A stretch of 64,000 nucleotides of DNA, from positions 7,690,303 to 7,754,302 of the forward strand of contig CM046870.1 of the NCBI GenBank assembly GCA_025617745.1. The letters run 5' to 3'. Below, piece by piece: positions 39,001 to 40,350 of the stretch; positions within the stretch are counted from its first letter, which is position 1; every line of letters starts with the position of its first letter. The translations under genes and the position numbers were made by a program. Source of the stretch: Heliocidaris erythrogramma (taxonomy: Eukaryota; Echinodermata; Echinoidea; Camarodonta; Echinometridae). The notes under the pieces were generated by a model. It had not been told where the DNA came from and did not search any database. It saw only the letters and a list, made by a program, of their open reading frames with translations.

Positions 39001-39953
39001 AGGGGTGCCCCTATGTCACCTGTAGAGCTATGCCACTGGATAAAATATTCATATATTAACGGATTCAATTTTTTTAACACATCATCATGAGTTTTATGAA
39101 GCTATACAAGGAGACAATTTTGGCATGATCTTGGTTTTGCCTTTTCAAATTTCACAATTTCAAATGTAAGATTACAAAGTGAGAAATGACATGAAAAGTA
39201 GAGAAAGGGGGAGACAACAGTGAGATTGAGGATCATTTTCCTCTTCCCAATAATGATGAGAATGTTTCTATCGAAAATACGGTTTCAAAACTTTGAGATG
39301 AGGCATACCTGCATGAAAAAAATATAATTAGAAATTAAATGTAAAAACGCAGAAATACTGGACTTGCATCGCCTTCCATCCCAAATTACAAACCCGTAAC
39401 TCTTGCTTTAAGCACTGCTTGAACTGGATAGAGGAACAAGGTTGCGATTTTCTCTCCATAACAAAATAATAGATCAGTAGGCCTATGTATGAATTCTGAA
39501 TAAAACATTCTTTGCACCCTATCTACCTCTTTTTCCAGACCAAGGGCAAAGGTTTCTGACATCGCAATAGACAATTCTGACCCTCCAACAGACGAGCCAT
39601 ACCCTCTACAGCCGCTGGGAAAGGTTTCTGAAAACCCCTGCCCTGATTCGAATGAAGGGATTAAAGAGACACCTGCCCTGGGTGATAGTCAAGCCTTGAA
39701 GGATTCGAACCTTGGTTACGTTCAATCCCCGCCAACACGTTCTCCTGATGTTACACCCCGTCCGAAATCAGCTTTCGATGTCCACAAGCCCCTAGAACGC
39801 TACAACCCCAATACAAACCCCAGTGAGCCAGGAGTGTCTGGAGATACGGTGGCCTTTGCATCAATGGCGGCACCACTGCATTCGTCACCCCGACTACCAT
39901 CACTATCATCAGCAGCAGCAGCGCCACCATCGCCACCGCCTCCATTATCATAA
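75..39953 (+). CDS. SVEP1-like multidomain transmembrane protein (33 exons, 5' partial)
   Basis: This entry covers the whole gene; the exons are listed separately. Joined, they give 7,421 coding bases (about 2,472 residues plus stop), and every junction obeys GT-AG and keeps frame. Order: sushi-HYR-sushi-sushi-HYR-HYR-sushi, polybasic block, 3 GCC2/GCC3, 21 EGF, pentraxin/LamG, 2 EGF, TSP1, sushi-like, second polybasic block, GCC2/GCC3, transmembrane helix, cytoplasmic tail. Known: such modules are secreted-pathway, disulfide-rich binding domains, and SVEP1 shares the order as far as the pentraxin. Inferred: a type I cell-surface receptor or adhesion protein. The signal peptide and first domains (in SVEP1 a VWA domain) must lie upstream. 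Alternative names such as fibropellin-like fit the EGF part only. Confidence 0.88.
276..864. other. Intron, no recognised content
   Basis: Intron between the sushi and HYR exons. It holds pyrimidine-rich stretches and a C run near 645. I see no coding exon or structured repeat. Confidence 0.6.
865..1104 (+). CDS. Exon 2: HYR (hyalin repeat) domain
   Basis: Acceptor tttttcag, donor a|gtaagg, phase 1-1. The product starts [16 protein letters not shown] and ends [16 protein letters not shown]. The leading Cys-Pro and the terminal D-x-x-G-N-x-A-x-C-x-F-x-V are diagnostic of the HYR fold, an immunoglobulin-like adhesion module named from sea urchin hyalin. It follows a sushi domain, as HYR repeats do in SVEP1. 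Confidence 0.92.
1105..1902. other. Intron, no recognised content
   Basis: Intron with a short CA-rich patch near 1170-1200 and a weak repeat of a phrase containing gctagttagcttgttgaaa around 1465-1600. No exon or complete mobile element seen. Confidence 0.55.
1903..2094 (+). CDS. Exon 3: sushi (CCP) domain
   Basis: Acceptor ctccccag, donor g|gtaact, phase 1-1. The product runs [19 protein letters not shown] through [19 protein letters not shown] to [10 protein letters not shown]. It has the cysteine and glycine pattern of a sushi domain (C...TC...GxxLVG...TTC...W...C) in one symmetric exon. Confidence 0.9.
2095..2718. other. Intron segment with C-rich tandem phrase
   Basis: Non-coding. Between about 2425 and 2655 a phrase of roughly 80 bases (actcagttgcttcaacctt, then a C run, then ctacggcttgtttatca) occurs three times, each with a different length of C tract. 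This is a short imperfect tandem array. Confidence 0.6.
2719..3052 (+). mobile_element. tRNA-derived SINE with ATT tail
   Basis: A tRNA-like head has an A-box-like tggtctagtagataagtc near 2728 and a B box gggttcaaatccc at 2771-2783. The body contains gtaaatgggtacccggtagg, and the 3' end is a TTA/ATT tract to about 3050. The order head, body, simple-repeat tail fits a Pol III SINE copied in + orientation. Parts of the same family recur in reverse at 13.4 and 36.2 kb. The family name is not known to me. Confidence 0.75.
3232..3441 (+). CDS. Exon 4: sushi (CCP) domain
   Basis: Acceptor ttttaccag, donor g|gtaaga, phase 1-1. The product begins [20 protein letters not shown] and has [16 protein letters not shown], then [13 protein letters not shown] and a last MAC. 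Cysteine order and the GTW before the last cysteine support a sushi domain. Confidence 0.88.
3558..3958. mobile_element. Small TIR element (MITE), ends CAGGCCCGTAGCCAG
   Basis: Perfect 15-bp inverted ends lie at 3558-3572 and 3944-3958. A 5-bp direct repeat taagc flanks them (3553-3557 and 3959-3963). The interior has a long C run and no coding capacity. It is a non-autonomous DNA element inserted in the intron. Confidence 0.8.
4083..4331 (+). CDS. Exon 5: HYR domain
   Basis: Acceptor gtgaaag, donor g|gtaccg, phase 1-1. The product starts [17 protein letters not shown] and ends [18 protein letters not shown]. It shows the HYR hallmarks: S-C-P near the start, V-x-F/W-x-x-P-E-A-x-D-N in the middle, and D-x-x-G-N-x-x-x-C-x-F at the end. 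Confidence 0.9.
4332..5298. other. Intron, no recognised content
   Basis: AT-rich intron between the two adjacent HYR exons. No exon, TIR pair or tandem array is visible. Confidence 0.55.
5299..5541 (+). CDS. Exon 6: HYR domain
   Basis: Acceptor atatgcag, donor c|gtaagt, phase 1-1. The product starts [16 protein letters not shown], has [16 protein letters not shown] in the middle and ends [12 protein letters not shown]. This is the third HYR in the window and the second of a tandem pair, as in SVEP1. Confidence 0.9.
5542..6231. other. Intron, no recognised content
   Basis: Intron. A 95-codon open stretch at 5629-5916 has no splice sites matching the gene's phase and no domain resemblance, so it is not called an exon. 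Confidence 0.5.
6232..6432 (+). CDS. Exon 7: sushi (CCP) domain
   Basis: Acceptor ttaaatcag, donor g|gtaagg, phase 1-1. The product reads [41 protein letters not shown]. The P-P-E-N-G, paired central cysteines, and S-G-x-W before the last cysteine identify a sushi domain following the HYR pair, as in SVEP1. Confidence 0.9.
6433..7128. other. Intron, no recognised content
   Basis: AT-rich intron. No supported exon or repeat. Confidence 0.5.
7129..7713 (+). CDS. Exon 8: ~195-residue linker block with polybasic cluster
   Basis: Acceptor gctgcag, donor t|gtgagt, phase 1-1; unusually long for this gene. Residues 1-75 hold cysteines ([27 protein letters not shown]). A cluster [19 protein letters not shown] follows at about residues 65-85. 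The rest is acidic and hydrophobic ([16 protein letters not shown], ...IIEADIVDG) and ends in [21 protein letters not shown] matches the proprotein-convertase consensus, so intracellular cleavage is possible (inference). SVEP1 has a region of similar size between its sushi/HYR part and its GCC2/GCC3 modules. I cannot assign a named fold. Confidence 0.85.
7714..8226. other. Intron, no recognised content
   Basis: Intron. Nothing beyond the splice sites can be supported. Confidence 0.5.
8227..8388 (+). CDS. Exon 9: GCC2/GCC3 (ephrin-receptor-like) module 1
   Basis: 162 bases, acceptor caaacag, donor g|gttagt, phase 1-1. The product reads [21 protein letters not shown], then [21 protein letters not shown] and a final TECK. 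The spacing C-x-x-G-T-F/Y...C-x-x-C-x-x-G-x-x...C-x-x-C-P...T...G-A...C is that of GCC2/GCC3 modules. First of three equal-length exons. Confidence 0.9.
8389..9045. other. Intron, no recognised content
   Basis: Intron. No exon or mobile element recognised. Confidence 0.5.
9046..9207 (+). CDS. Exon 10: GCC2/GCC3 module 2
   Basis: 162 bases, acceptor cctacag, donor g|gtatta, phase 1-1. The product reads [41 protein letters not shown]. Same length and cysteine layout as exons 9 and 11. Several N-x-S/T sequons suggest glycosylation in the secretory pathway. Confidence 0.9.
9208..9703. other. Intron, no recognised content
   Basis: AT-rich intron. Open frames here are chance and lack splice support. 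Confidence 0.5.
9704..9865 (+). CDS. Exon 11: GCC2/GCC3 module 3
   Basis: 162 bases, acceptor ttttttcag, donor g|gtttgt, phase 1-1. The product reads [37 protein letters not shown], and ends ATNSEQCQ. It completes three tandem GCC2/GCC3 modules that lead into the EGF array. Confidence 0.92.
10200..10645. repeat. Inverted tandem arrays (attccgaaaatgaaatagggtt)
   Basis: From about 10213 to 10445, a ~25-base unit containing ccgaaaatgaaatagggt and cataatt repeats about nine times in one orientation. From about 10455 to 10615 the same unit repeats about five times as its reverse complement (ttcattttcggaattatgaa). The two arms could form a very long hairpin. No coding role; it lies in the intron before the first EGF exon. 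Confidence 0.85.
10765..10974 (+). CDS. Exon 12: EGF repeat 1 and most of EGF 2
   Basis: Acceptor tttactctag, donor g|gtaata, phase 1-1. It holds [15 protein letters not shown]...[13 protein letters not shown] and [15 protein letters not shown]...CQCAPGYEG. The last cysteine of EGF 2 is supplied by the next exon. The D/N-x-D/N-E-C starts and the F/Y-x-C residues fit calcium-binding EGF modules. Confidence 0.93.
10975..11739. other. Intron, no recognised content
   Basis: Intron ending in a TTGTTGTTGTTGTT tract ahead of the acceptor. No exon or mobile element recognised. Confidence 0.5.
11740..12438 (+). CDS. Exon 13: EGF repeats 2 (end) to 8 (start)
   Basis: A 699-base exon, phase 1-1, acceptor ttctacag, donor g|gtaaga. 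It completes EGF 2 (GAGCD), encodes EGF 3-7 ([45 protein letters not shown] starts) and most of EGF 8 (IDACLSGPC...CLCTPGYTG). Each has six cysteines with C-x-C and G-x-x-C-E ends. Several EGF domains fused on one exon suggest past intron loss. Confidence 0.95.
12490..12661. mobile_element. Palindromic MITE, ends ggtgttgcaagaaagttgc
   Basis: The left arm near 12491 reads gtgttgcaagaaagttgcaa. The right arm near 12640-12660 is its reverse complement (gcaactttcttgcaacacc) with minor changes. About 170 bases, no coding capacity. This terminal sequence resembles a MITE type I associate with sea urchins, from memory only. Confidence 0.7.
12717..12848. mobile_element. MITE with gccccgtctta ends
   Basis: Starts gagccccgtcttagaaagag and ends ctctttataagacggagcc, an imperfect inverted pair about 130 bases apart, with attgcgattgat-like words inside. 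A small non-autonomous DNA element. Similar ends are common in echinoderm DNA as I recall. Confidence 0.7.
13062..13289 (+). CDS. Exon 14: EGF repeats 8 (end), 9 and 10 (most)
   Basis: Acceptor cacaccag, donor g|gtgata, phase 1-1. It completes EGF 8 (SFCE), encodes EGF 9 ([15 protein letters not shown]...DGWEGPDCA) and most of EGF 10 ([16 protein letters not shown]...CLCPPGYKG). Confidence 0.93.
13370..13625 (-). mobile_element. tRNA-derived SINE, reverse orientation
   Basis: Contains ggcttcttgtatagcgct, a body with cctggatggagagtggcaaa and cttgccaaaggacgttagta, then ggactcgaaccctcaacc (a reversed B box) and ccactttaccacgacacct (a reversed tRNA-like start). The order is the reverse of the SINE at 2.7 kb, so it lies on the - strand with its tail near 13370. 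Intronic and non-coding. Confidence 0.75.
13987..14140 (+). CDS. Exon 15: EGF repeats 10 (end), 11 and 12 (start)
   Basis: Acceptor ttctaag, donor at|gttagt. It starts in phase 1 and ends in phase 2, the first break in the 1-1 pattern. It completes EGF 10 (GVECE), encodes EGF 11 ([15 protein letters not shown]...[11 protein letters not shown]) and starts EGF 12 (TNECNSM). The phase-2 end is confirmed by the next exon restoring SCLNNGTC. Confidence 0.9.
14241..15646. mobile_element. TIR element, ends cagtggcgtatctaggg, with nested MITE
   Basis: The left end cagtggcgtatctaggg (14241) matches inverted the right end ccctagaaacgccactt (15629-15646). atatcat flanks both sides (14234-14240, 15648-15654), giving a 7-8 bp target duplication consistent with a hAT-like element (inference). 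It contains C/G runs and a second complete element at 14427-15067. No transposase is recognisable, so it is non-autonomous or decayed. Confidence 0.7.
14427..15067. mobile_element. Nested MITE with perfect 34-bp TIRs and TA target site
   Basis: Bases 14427-14460 (starting tgtgaccctccaccac) are an exact reverse complement of 15034-15067. TA lies directly outside each end (14425-14426, 15068-15069), as for Tc1/mariner-type insertions. About 640 bases without a credible transposase. The unchanged TIRs indicate a recent insertion into the older element around it. Confidence 0.85.
15932..16096 (+). CDS. Exon 16: EGF repeats 12 (end) and 13 (most)
   Basis: Acceptor taatttcag, donor ag|gtaagg, phase 2-2. 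It completes EGF 12 ([12 protein letters not shown]...[13 protein letters not shown]) and encodes EGF 13 up to [15 protein letters not shown]...APGLH. Joined to exon 17 it reads [12 protein letters not shown], a normal EGF C-terminal half. Confidence 0.9.
16097..16857. other. Intron, no recognised content
   Basis: Intron in the middle of an EGF domain. No exon or repeat recognised. Confidence 0.5.
16858..17125 (+). CDS. Exon 17: EGF repeats 13 (end), 14 and 15
   Basis: Acceptor ttctttcag, donor gag|gtatat. It starts in phase 2 and ends in phase 0. It completes EGF 13 ([13 protein letters not shown]), then EGF 14 ([15 protein letters not shown]...GFSGTHCE) and EGF 15 ([15 protein letters not shown]...GYEGVFCE). 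EGF 14 has DEC where most repeats have GTC or ATC but keeps six cysteines. Confidence 0.92.
17586..17885 (+). CDS. Exon 18: EGF repeats 16, 17 and 18 (start)
   Basis: Acceptor ttttctcag, donor aag|gtgatt, phase 0-0, exactly 100 codons. EGF 16 ([15 protein letters not shown]...GFIGDTCQ), EGF 17 ([15 protein letters not shown]...GFTGTLCE) and the first half of EGF 18 ([18 protein letters not shown]). The frame stays open past the donor to 18209, but that stretch is a palindromic repeat, not EGF, and exon 19 completes EGF 18 exactly. Confidence 0.92.
17898..18110. mobile_element. Palindromic repeat family, copy 1
   Basis: Begins acatcccggtagaccgata 12 bases after the exon 18 donor. Contains repeated and inverted forms of catgagaccgac / gtcggtctcatg and a gctgtcagaaggcc core, ending around gtcagtctcgtgga. 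A related copy lies at 20401-20575 in the opposite orientation. Likely a MITE-like foldback element. Confidence 0.65.
18400..18808 (+). mobile_element. 5'-truncated non-LTR retrotransposon (LINE) 3' end
   Basis: At about 18519-18652 one frame reads [20 protein letters not shown], then [20 protein letters not shown] and a stop. This is the typical C-terminus of LINE ORF2 proteins after the reverse transcriptase. An upstream piece ([19 protein letters not shown]) is one frame shift away, so the copy is decayed. A 3' UTR with aaagcgcttagaggc and gcgctatataaaa ends in a (TTA)n tail. The clade cannot be fixed from this fragment; CR1-like is possible. Confidence 0.75.
19342..19486 (+). CDS. Exon 19: EGF repeats 18 (end) and 19 (most)
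   Basis: Acceptor cttccaag, donor g|gtacat. It starts in phase 0 and ends in phase 1. It completes EGF 18 ([18 protein letters not shown]) and encodes EGF 19 up to [15 protein letters not shown]...CDCAEG. Confidence 0.9.
19487..20265. other. Intron, no recognised content
   Basis: Intron inside EGF 19. No exon or repeat family recognised. Confidence 0.5.
20266..20386 (+). CDS. Exon 20: EGF repeats 19 (end) and 20 (most)
   Basis: Acceptor cttaccag, donor ag|gtaatt. It starts in phase 1 and ends in phase 2. It completes EGF 19 (FSGTLCQ) and encodes EGF 20 up to [15 protein letters not shown]...CQCVLGY. Confidence 0.9.
20401..20575. mobile_element. Palindromic repeat family, copy 2
   Basis: Starts about 15 bases after the exon 20 donor and ends ctataggtctactgggatgt, the reverse complement of the start of copy 1 at 17898. 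It shares gctgtcagaaggcc and gtcggtctcgcgggcc words. Inverted relative to copy 1. Confidence 0.65.
21074..21207 (+). CDS. Exon 21: EGF repeats 20 (end) and 21
   Basis: Acceptor catctatag, donor g|gtaata. It starts in phase 2 and ends in phase 1. It completes EGF 20 (SGDMCE) and gives EGF 21 ([15 protein letters not shown]...[12 protein letters not shown]), the last of the main array. The return to phase 1 leads into the pentraxin-like exons. Confidence 0.9.
21208..22308. other. Intron, no recognised content
   Basis: AT-rich 1.1-kb intron. Neither coding exons nor a recognisable mobile element are visible. Confidence 0.5.
22309..22528 (+). CDS. Exon 22: pentraxin/laminin-G-like domain, part 1
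   Basis: Acceptor caaaacag, donor ag|gtaact, phase 1 to 2. The product starts [18 protein letters not shown], has the strand [12 protein letters not shown] and ends [18 protein letters not shown]. An aromatic start followed by L-T-L-S-L-W-L-R is the usual beginning of pentraxin domains. It is placed after the EGF array, where SVEP1 also has its pentraxin domain. Confidence 0.82.
22529..23551. other. Intron with repeat-rich patch and AAT/ATG microsatellite
   Basis: At 22640-22880 the sequence repeats cccgggataattgtt-like words (gttgcccgggaattgtt, attgtcctggaattatt), an old repeat. At 23083-23190 there is an AAT/GATGAT simple-sequence tract. No exon recognised. Confidence 0.5.
23552..23742 (+). 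CDS. Exon 23: pentraxin/laminin-G-like domain, part 2
   Basis: Acceptor catccag, donor g|gtaaga, phase 2 to 1. The product reads [20 protein letters not shown], then [20 protein letters not shown] and [17 protein letters not shown]-x-F-T-W-D...G-x-W...V-D-G...G...L-x-V-G matches the pentraxin core. The cysteine of the usual H-x-C-x-S/T-W signature is phenylalanine here; a nearby NLC could substitute. Confidence 0.85.
23743..24134. other. Intron with long pyrimidine tract
   Basis: Short intron containing a TA tract near 23980 and an almost pure C/T stretch at 24010-24120, directly ahead of the exon 24 acceptor. Confidence 0.6.
24135..24314 (+). CDS. Exon 24: pentraxin/laminin-G-like domain, part 3
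   Basis: Acceptor gctcttcag, donor t|gtaagt, phase 1-1. The product reads [40 protein letters not shown], ending SPSVCD. It corresponds to the last strands of the pentraxin jellyroll (Y-N-L-W...G-D-I-x-x-W). Joined with exon 25 it reads CDSFDEC. Confidence 0.82.
24720..25010 (+). CDS. THAP zinc-finger protein, transposon-borne and probably truncated
   Basis: The frame is open from 24624, and [20 protein letters not shown] starts at 24720, the natural start of THAP proteins. The C2CH DNA-binding module is complete: C-x-x-x-x-x-G-C near the start, [30 protein letters not shown] and EDF. After about 85 residues it leaves the THAP pattern and stops at 25010 without any transposase core. It lies within a TTAA-flanked element and is not part of the host SVEP1-like mRNA. 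It may be a transposase N-terminus or only a remnant. Confidence 0.72.
   Translation: MPQCFVVAGCSNTTKEGVSLHLFPKDPNIRRKWTAKVKLTRAHWKGPSDRSVVCSEHFWAEDFVDSTGLHAAFGIKKRPSIYLSIVNYNGTYTYLV
25385..25420. repeat. Long G homopolymer tract
   Basis: About thirty consecutive G bases (25389-25420, one A) inside the Kolobok-like element. Similar G/C runs recur in the window next to gtggcg-type repeat ends. Confidence 0.85.
26880..27159. mobile_element. TIR element (MITE), ends tgacagagtcaggatccagc
   Basis: 26880-26904 (tgacagagtcaggatccagc...) and 27136-27159 (...gctggatcctgaccctgtca) are inverted copies with one mismatch, about 230 bases apart. The interior has a small palindrome gaccatggtctagaccatgt and no coding capacity. 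Confidence 0.75.
27160..27987. other. Intron segment, no recognised content
   Basis: Remainder of the intron before the post-pentraxin EGF exon. Nothing supported. Confidence 0.5.
27988..28221 (+). CDS. Exon 25: EGF repeats 22 and 23
   Basis: Acceptor ttttgcag, donor a|gtaagc, phase 1-1. [15 protein letters not shown]...[11 protein letters not shown] and [15 protein letters not shown]...[11 protein letters not shown]. Two complete EGF domains after the pentraxin-like module. Confidence 0.93.
28222..28904. other. Intron containing a gtggtgtaatgggcc-type repeat
   Basis: At about 28480-28700 there is a repeat beginning tagtggtgtaatgggccaaa with gggctgcagcccc and C runs. It resembles the start of the repeat at 35075 (cagtggcgtaatgagccaaa). 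It is an old dispersed element with unclear ends. No exon seen. Confidence 0.55.
28905..29075 (+). CDS. Exon 26: thrombospondin type 1 repeat
   Basis: Acceptor ggaatag, donor g|gtatat, phase 1-1. The product reads [38 protein letters not shown] and [11 protein letters not shown]-x-x-W-x-x-W, C-x-x-T-C-G-G-G, R-x-R-x-C and six cysteines define a TSP1 module, often C-mannosylated and matrix- or glycosaminoglycan-binding. SVEP1 itself has no TSP1 here as far as I know. Confidence 0.95.
29405..29614 (+). CDS. Exon 27: sushi-like module
   Basis: Acceptor tatcatag, donor a|gtaagt, phase 1-1. The product reads [48 protein letters not shown] and LPSC. The C...NG...C...TC...C-x-x-G-Y...C...W...C order fits a sushi domain with some irregular spacing. 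It mirrors the sushi domain that precedes the first polybasic block. Confidence 0.82.
29615..30163. other. Intron, no recognised content
   Basis: AT-rich intron. A closer acceptor at about 30106 (ccctttcag) would put a stop in frame within a few codons, so the acceptor at 30163 is used instead. Confidence 0.55.
30164..30333 (+). CDS. Exon 28: second polybasic block, part 1
   Basis: Acceptor gatgcag, donor gaa|gtaagt, phase 1 to 0. The product reads [53 protein letters not shown]. The A-F/N-F...C...C-x-I-x-x-x-E-V core resembles IAENFIVII...[14 protein letters not shown] of exon 8, so this begins a second copy of that block, now split over three exons. Confidence 0.78.
30560..30852. mobile_element. 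Decayed partial copy of MITE family A
   Basis: tagcatgttattaggtcctc, a cattacatcacagtaacatt-like part (cactacatcacagtaacat) and gagcaatttcctattaactt follow the same order as the right half of the intact copy at 42035-42608. Only this half is recognisable. Confidence 0.6.
30981..32578 (-). mobile_element. Long-TIR element with 9-bp TSD carrying a RecQ fragment (Mutator-like)
   Basis: Ends tagccttttgacaaggcc... (30981) and its inverse at 32578. The inverted arms extend roughly 350-390 bases each with gaps (to ~31349; from ~32185), including matching ggcgcttgcgccgagggcct and ttgaaatccttggcgatatg words. gataaagta flanks both sides (30972-30980 and 32579-32587). A 9-bp duplication with long TIRs is typical of Mutator-like elements. 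The interior contains a - strand RecQ-like frame instead of a visible transposase. Confidence 0.75.
31784..32041 (-). pseudogene. RecQ-like DEAD-box helicase N-terminal fragment
   Basis: The frame reads [20 protein letters not shown], then [20 protein letters not shown] and [22 protein letters not shown]-x-x-Q-x-x-A-I is the Q motif and P-T-G-Y-G-K-S the Walker A motif of RecQ/SF2 helicases. It stops after 85 codons, before the DEAH box, so no complete helicase is encoded. It sits within the long-TIR element and is probably a captured exon of a host or transposon helicase gene. Confidence 0.72.
32632..32731 (+). CDS. Exon 29: second polybasic block, part 2
   Basis: Acceptor aacatcgag after a C/T-rich tract, donor c|gtgaga, phase 0 to 1. 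The product reads [20 protein letters not shown] and [13 protein letters not shown]. It corresponds to [20 protein letters not shown]...[12 protein letters not shown] of exon 8: a cysteine, then a basic cluster, then a hydrophobic strand. The long-TIR element ends only about 50 bases upstream. Short exon, weak acceptor, hence moderate confidence. Confidence 0.68.
33149..33271. repeat. Foldback hairpin
   Basis: agaggcgtcggaacgtcggg near 33151 and cccgacgttccgacgcctct near 33247 are exact inverses, with tccgacaatagaaa-type extension inside. About 120 bases; probably a small foldback transposon. Confidence 0.8.
33411..33599 (+). CDS. Exon 30: second polybasic block, part 3
   Basis: Acceptor tttaacag, donor g|gtaatt, phase 1-1. 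The product reads [54 protein letters not shown]. It parallels [10 protein letters not shown]...[11 protein letters not shown]...LHC of exon 8 and ends with a cysteine just before a GCC2/GCC3 module, as exon 8 does. Confidence 0.82.
34102..34281. mobile_element. Near-perfect palindromic MITE
   Basis: Starts cactgtaaaaaataact and ends agttattttttacagtg. Almost the whole 180 bases are self-complementary around about 34190, including aacaggttttttgacctgt-type and ctgttaatacggtattt arms. No coding capacity. The transcript from this intron could form a long hairpin. Confidence 0.85.
34819..34992 (+). CDS. Exon 31: GCC2/GCC3 module 4
   Basis: Acceptor tttgaaag, donor g|gtgagc, phase 1-1. The product reads [58 protein letters not shown] standard GCC2/GCC3 module and the last extracellular domain before the membrane. 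Its donor is followed by ATG/ATA repeats. Confidence 0.9.
35075..35210. mobile_element. Dispersed repeat starting cagtggcgtaatgagcc
   Basis: Begins tcagtggcgtaatgagccaa after an ATG/ATA microsatellite and runs to a C tract at about 35180. The gtggcg start plus internal C/G run resembles the ends at 14241, 28482 and 43432. Family unnamed; boundaries uncertain. Confidence 0.5.
35211..36000. other. Intron segment, no recognised content
   Basis: AT-rich sequence up to a TAA microsatellite at about 35960-35998. Nothing else supported. Confidence 0.5.
36013..36112. mobile_element. 100-bp TIR element within TAA microsatellites, copy 1
   Basis: Starts cgttagagggaatcc and ends ggattccccctaacg, perfect inverted ends, with tatagtgacggaataaac inside. 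TAA-type repeats lie on both sides (35975-36000 and 36128-36190). A second copy sits in the same context at 43943-44047. Confidence 0.75.
36188..36790 (-). mobile_element. tRNA-derived SINE (reverse), split by a later insertion
   Basis: 36188-36312 holds the SINE tail side (cttgtttatccagggtagcc, cctgggtggagagtggtaaa). 36709-36785 holds its head side (gaattgaaccccagaccctg, tctattagaccacttac). gccggggcg occurs on both sides of the insert, as expected if it was duplicated at the target. Same family as at 2.7 and 13.4 kb. Confidence 0.72.
36313..36704. mobile_element. TIR element inserted in the SINE, containing a tRNA-like sequence
   Basis: Ends attttttttcctgta...ttggggctatccaat and the inverse attggatagccccaaag...acaggaaaaaaaat, about 390 bases. 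Inside, on the - strand (about 36446-36515), is a tRNA-like stretch with an A box tggcgcagtcgg and a B box agttcgaatctc. I could not form a good T stem, so it is a tRNA-derived remnant rather than a functional tRNA gene. Confidence 0.7.
37620..38388. mobile_element. Repeat with tgacctttgacct-rich tandem units
   Basis: Starts near tatgcctccgcc (twice) and ends ggcggaggcata, an inverted pair. Between them a 100-170 base unit recurs about four times: ttgacctctttgaccttt, then caagtttgaagttcatacct, then cttgagatatcgcgttaacg. The end has gacagacggacggacaaccc. I recall this type as dispersed in echinoderm and other marine invertebrate DNA; its class is uncertain. Confidence 0.7.
38523..38658 (+). 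CDS. Exon 32: transmembrane helix
   Basis: Acceptor ctcttttag, donor ag|gtaaga, phase 1 to 2. The product reads [19 protein letters not shown], then about 26 hydrophobic residues [26 protein letters not shown]. It is the only hydrophobic segment in the reconstructed protein and follows the last cysteine module. With RPRAK after it, the orientation is N-terminus outside (inference). This makes the protein membrane-anchored, unlike secreted SVEP1. Confidence 0.92.
38674..38812. mobile_element. MITE, ends gggccctgtttcataaa / gatgaaatgccccc
   Basis: Starts gggccctgtttcataaaact 15 bases after the exon 32 donor and ends cacttgatgaaatgccccc. Inside, acttgtcatcaatgacaagt is a perfect palindrome. Terminal phrases of this type are frequent in sea urchin DNA as I recall. 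Non-coding. Confidence 0.7.
38813..39538. other. Intron segment with C/T-rich tract
   Basis: Rest of the last intron. A repeat beginning gtggtgtacgtataccgg and a C/CT tract near 38945-38990 are present; no exon. Confidence 0.5.
39539..39953 (+). CDS. Exon 33: cytoplasmic tail and stop
   Basis: Acceptor tttttccag, phase 2 start; stop TAA at 39951-39953. About 138 residues, no cysteine-rich module. The start is [20 protein letters not shown], then [24 protein letters not shown] and [13 protein letters not shown]. The end is a Ser/Ala/Pro run ([16 protein letters not shown]) from trinucleotide-like DNA. Proline-rich and tyrosine motifs could bind SH3 or adaptor proteins (inference). The frame resumes after the stop for 55 codons; see findings. 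Confidence 0.88.
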
Positions 39954-40121
39954 CTACCATCATCCCACGAGCGGGATGCTCCTTTGAGCATGGTCGGTAG
40001 TGTCGCTGATGAGACCGGTGCCTTTGCAACCACAGAGCTCATTAAAATAGATCATCAAGACAATTGCAGTTCACCCCCTTTGTTAATTGATCCAAGCGTT
40101 CTTCGCGGAGAAGATGTGTGA
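39954..40121 (+). other. In-frame extension beyond the stop codon
   Basis: Directly after TAA, in the same frame, 55 sense codons run to TGA at 40119-40121: LPSSHERDAPLSMVGSVADE, TGAFATTELIKIDHQDNC, SSPPLLIDPSVLRGEDV. The composition resembles a normal cytoplasmic tail. It may be reached by readthrough, by alternative splicing around the repeat, or in alleles lacking the stop. It could also be ordinary 3' UTR. Confidence 0.45.
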
Positions 40122-40350
40122 TGTACGTTCTCCCGATTACTCTGTAAAATAAGGGGCCACTTTGTTGATTCTGCTGGGTTTGAATTCGAAGTAAAAGTCT
40201 TTGCAGTCTATAATTCCTTTATATAAATAAAAACTACTGCACTTCAAAATATTTCAAATTTAATGAAGCTCTTTGACATTTGCAATGGGCATTAAGAAAA
40301 AAAGAATCCTTCATCACAGATACTCTACTGTACTGACACAGTCAAATAAA
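40122..40350 (+). terminator. 3' UTR with candidate polyadenylation signals
   Basis: AATAAA occurs at 40226-40231 and 40345-40350, each followed by T-rich sequence. A further AATAAA is at 40814-40819. Any of these could end the SVEP1-like transcript; the first two lie closest to the coding end. Confidence 0.55.
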
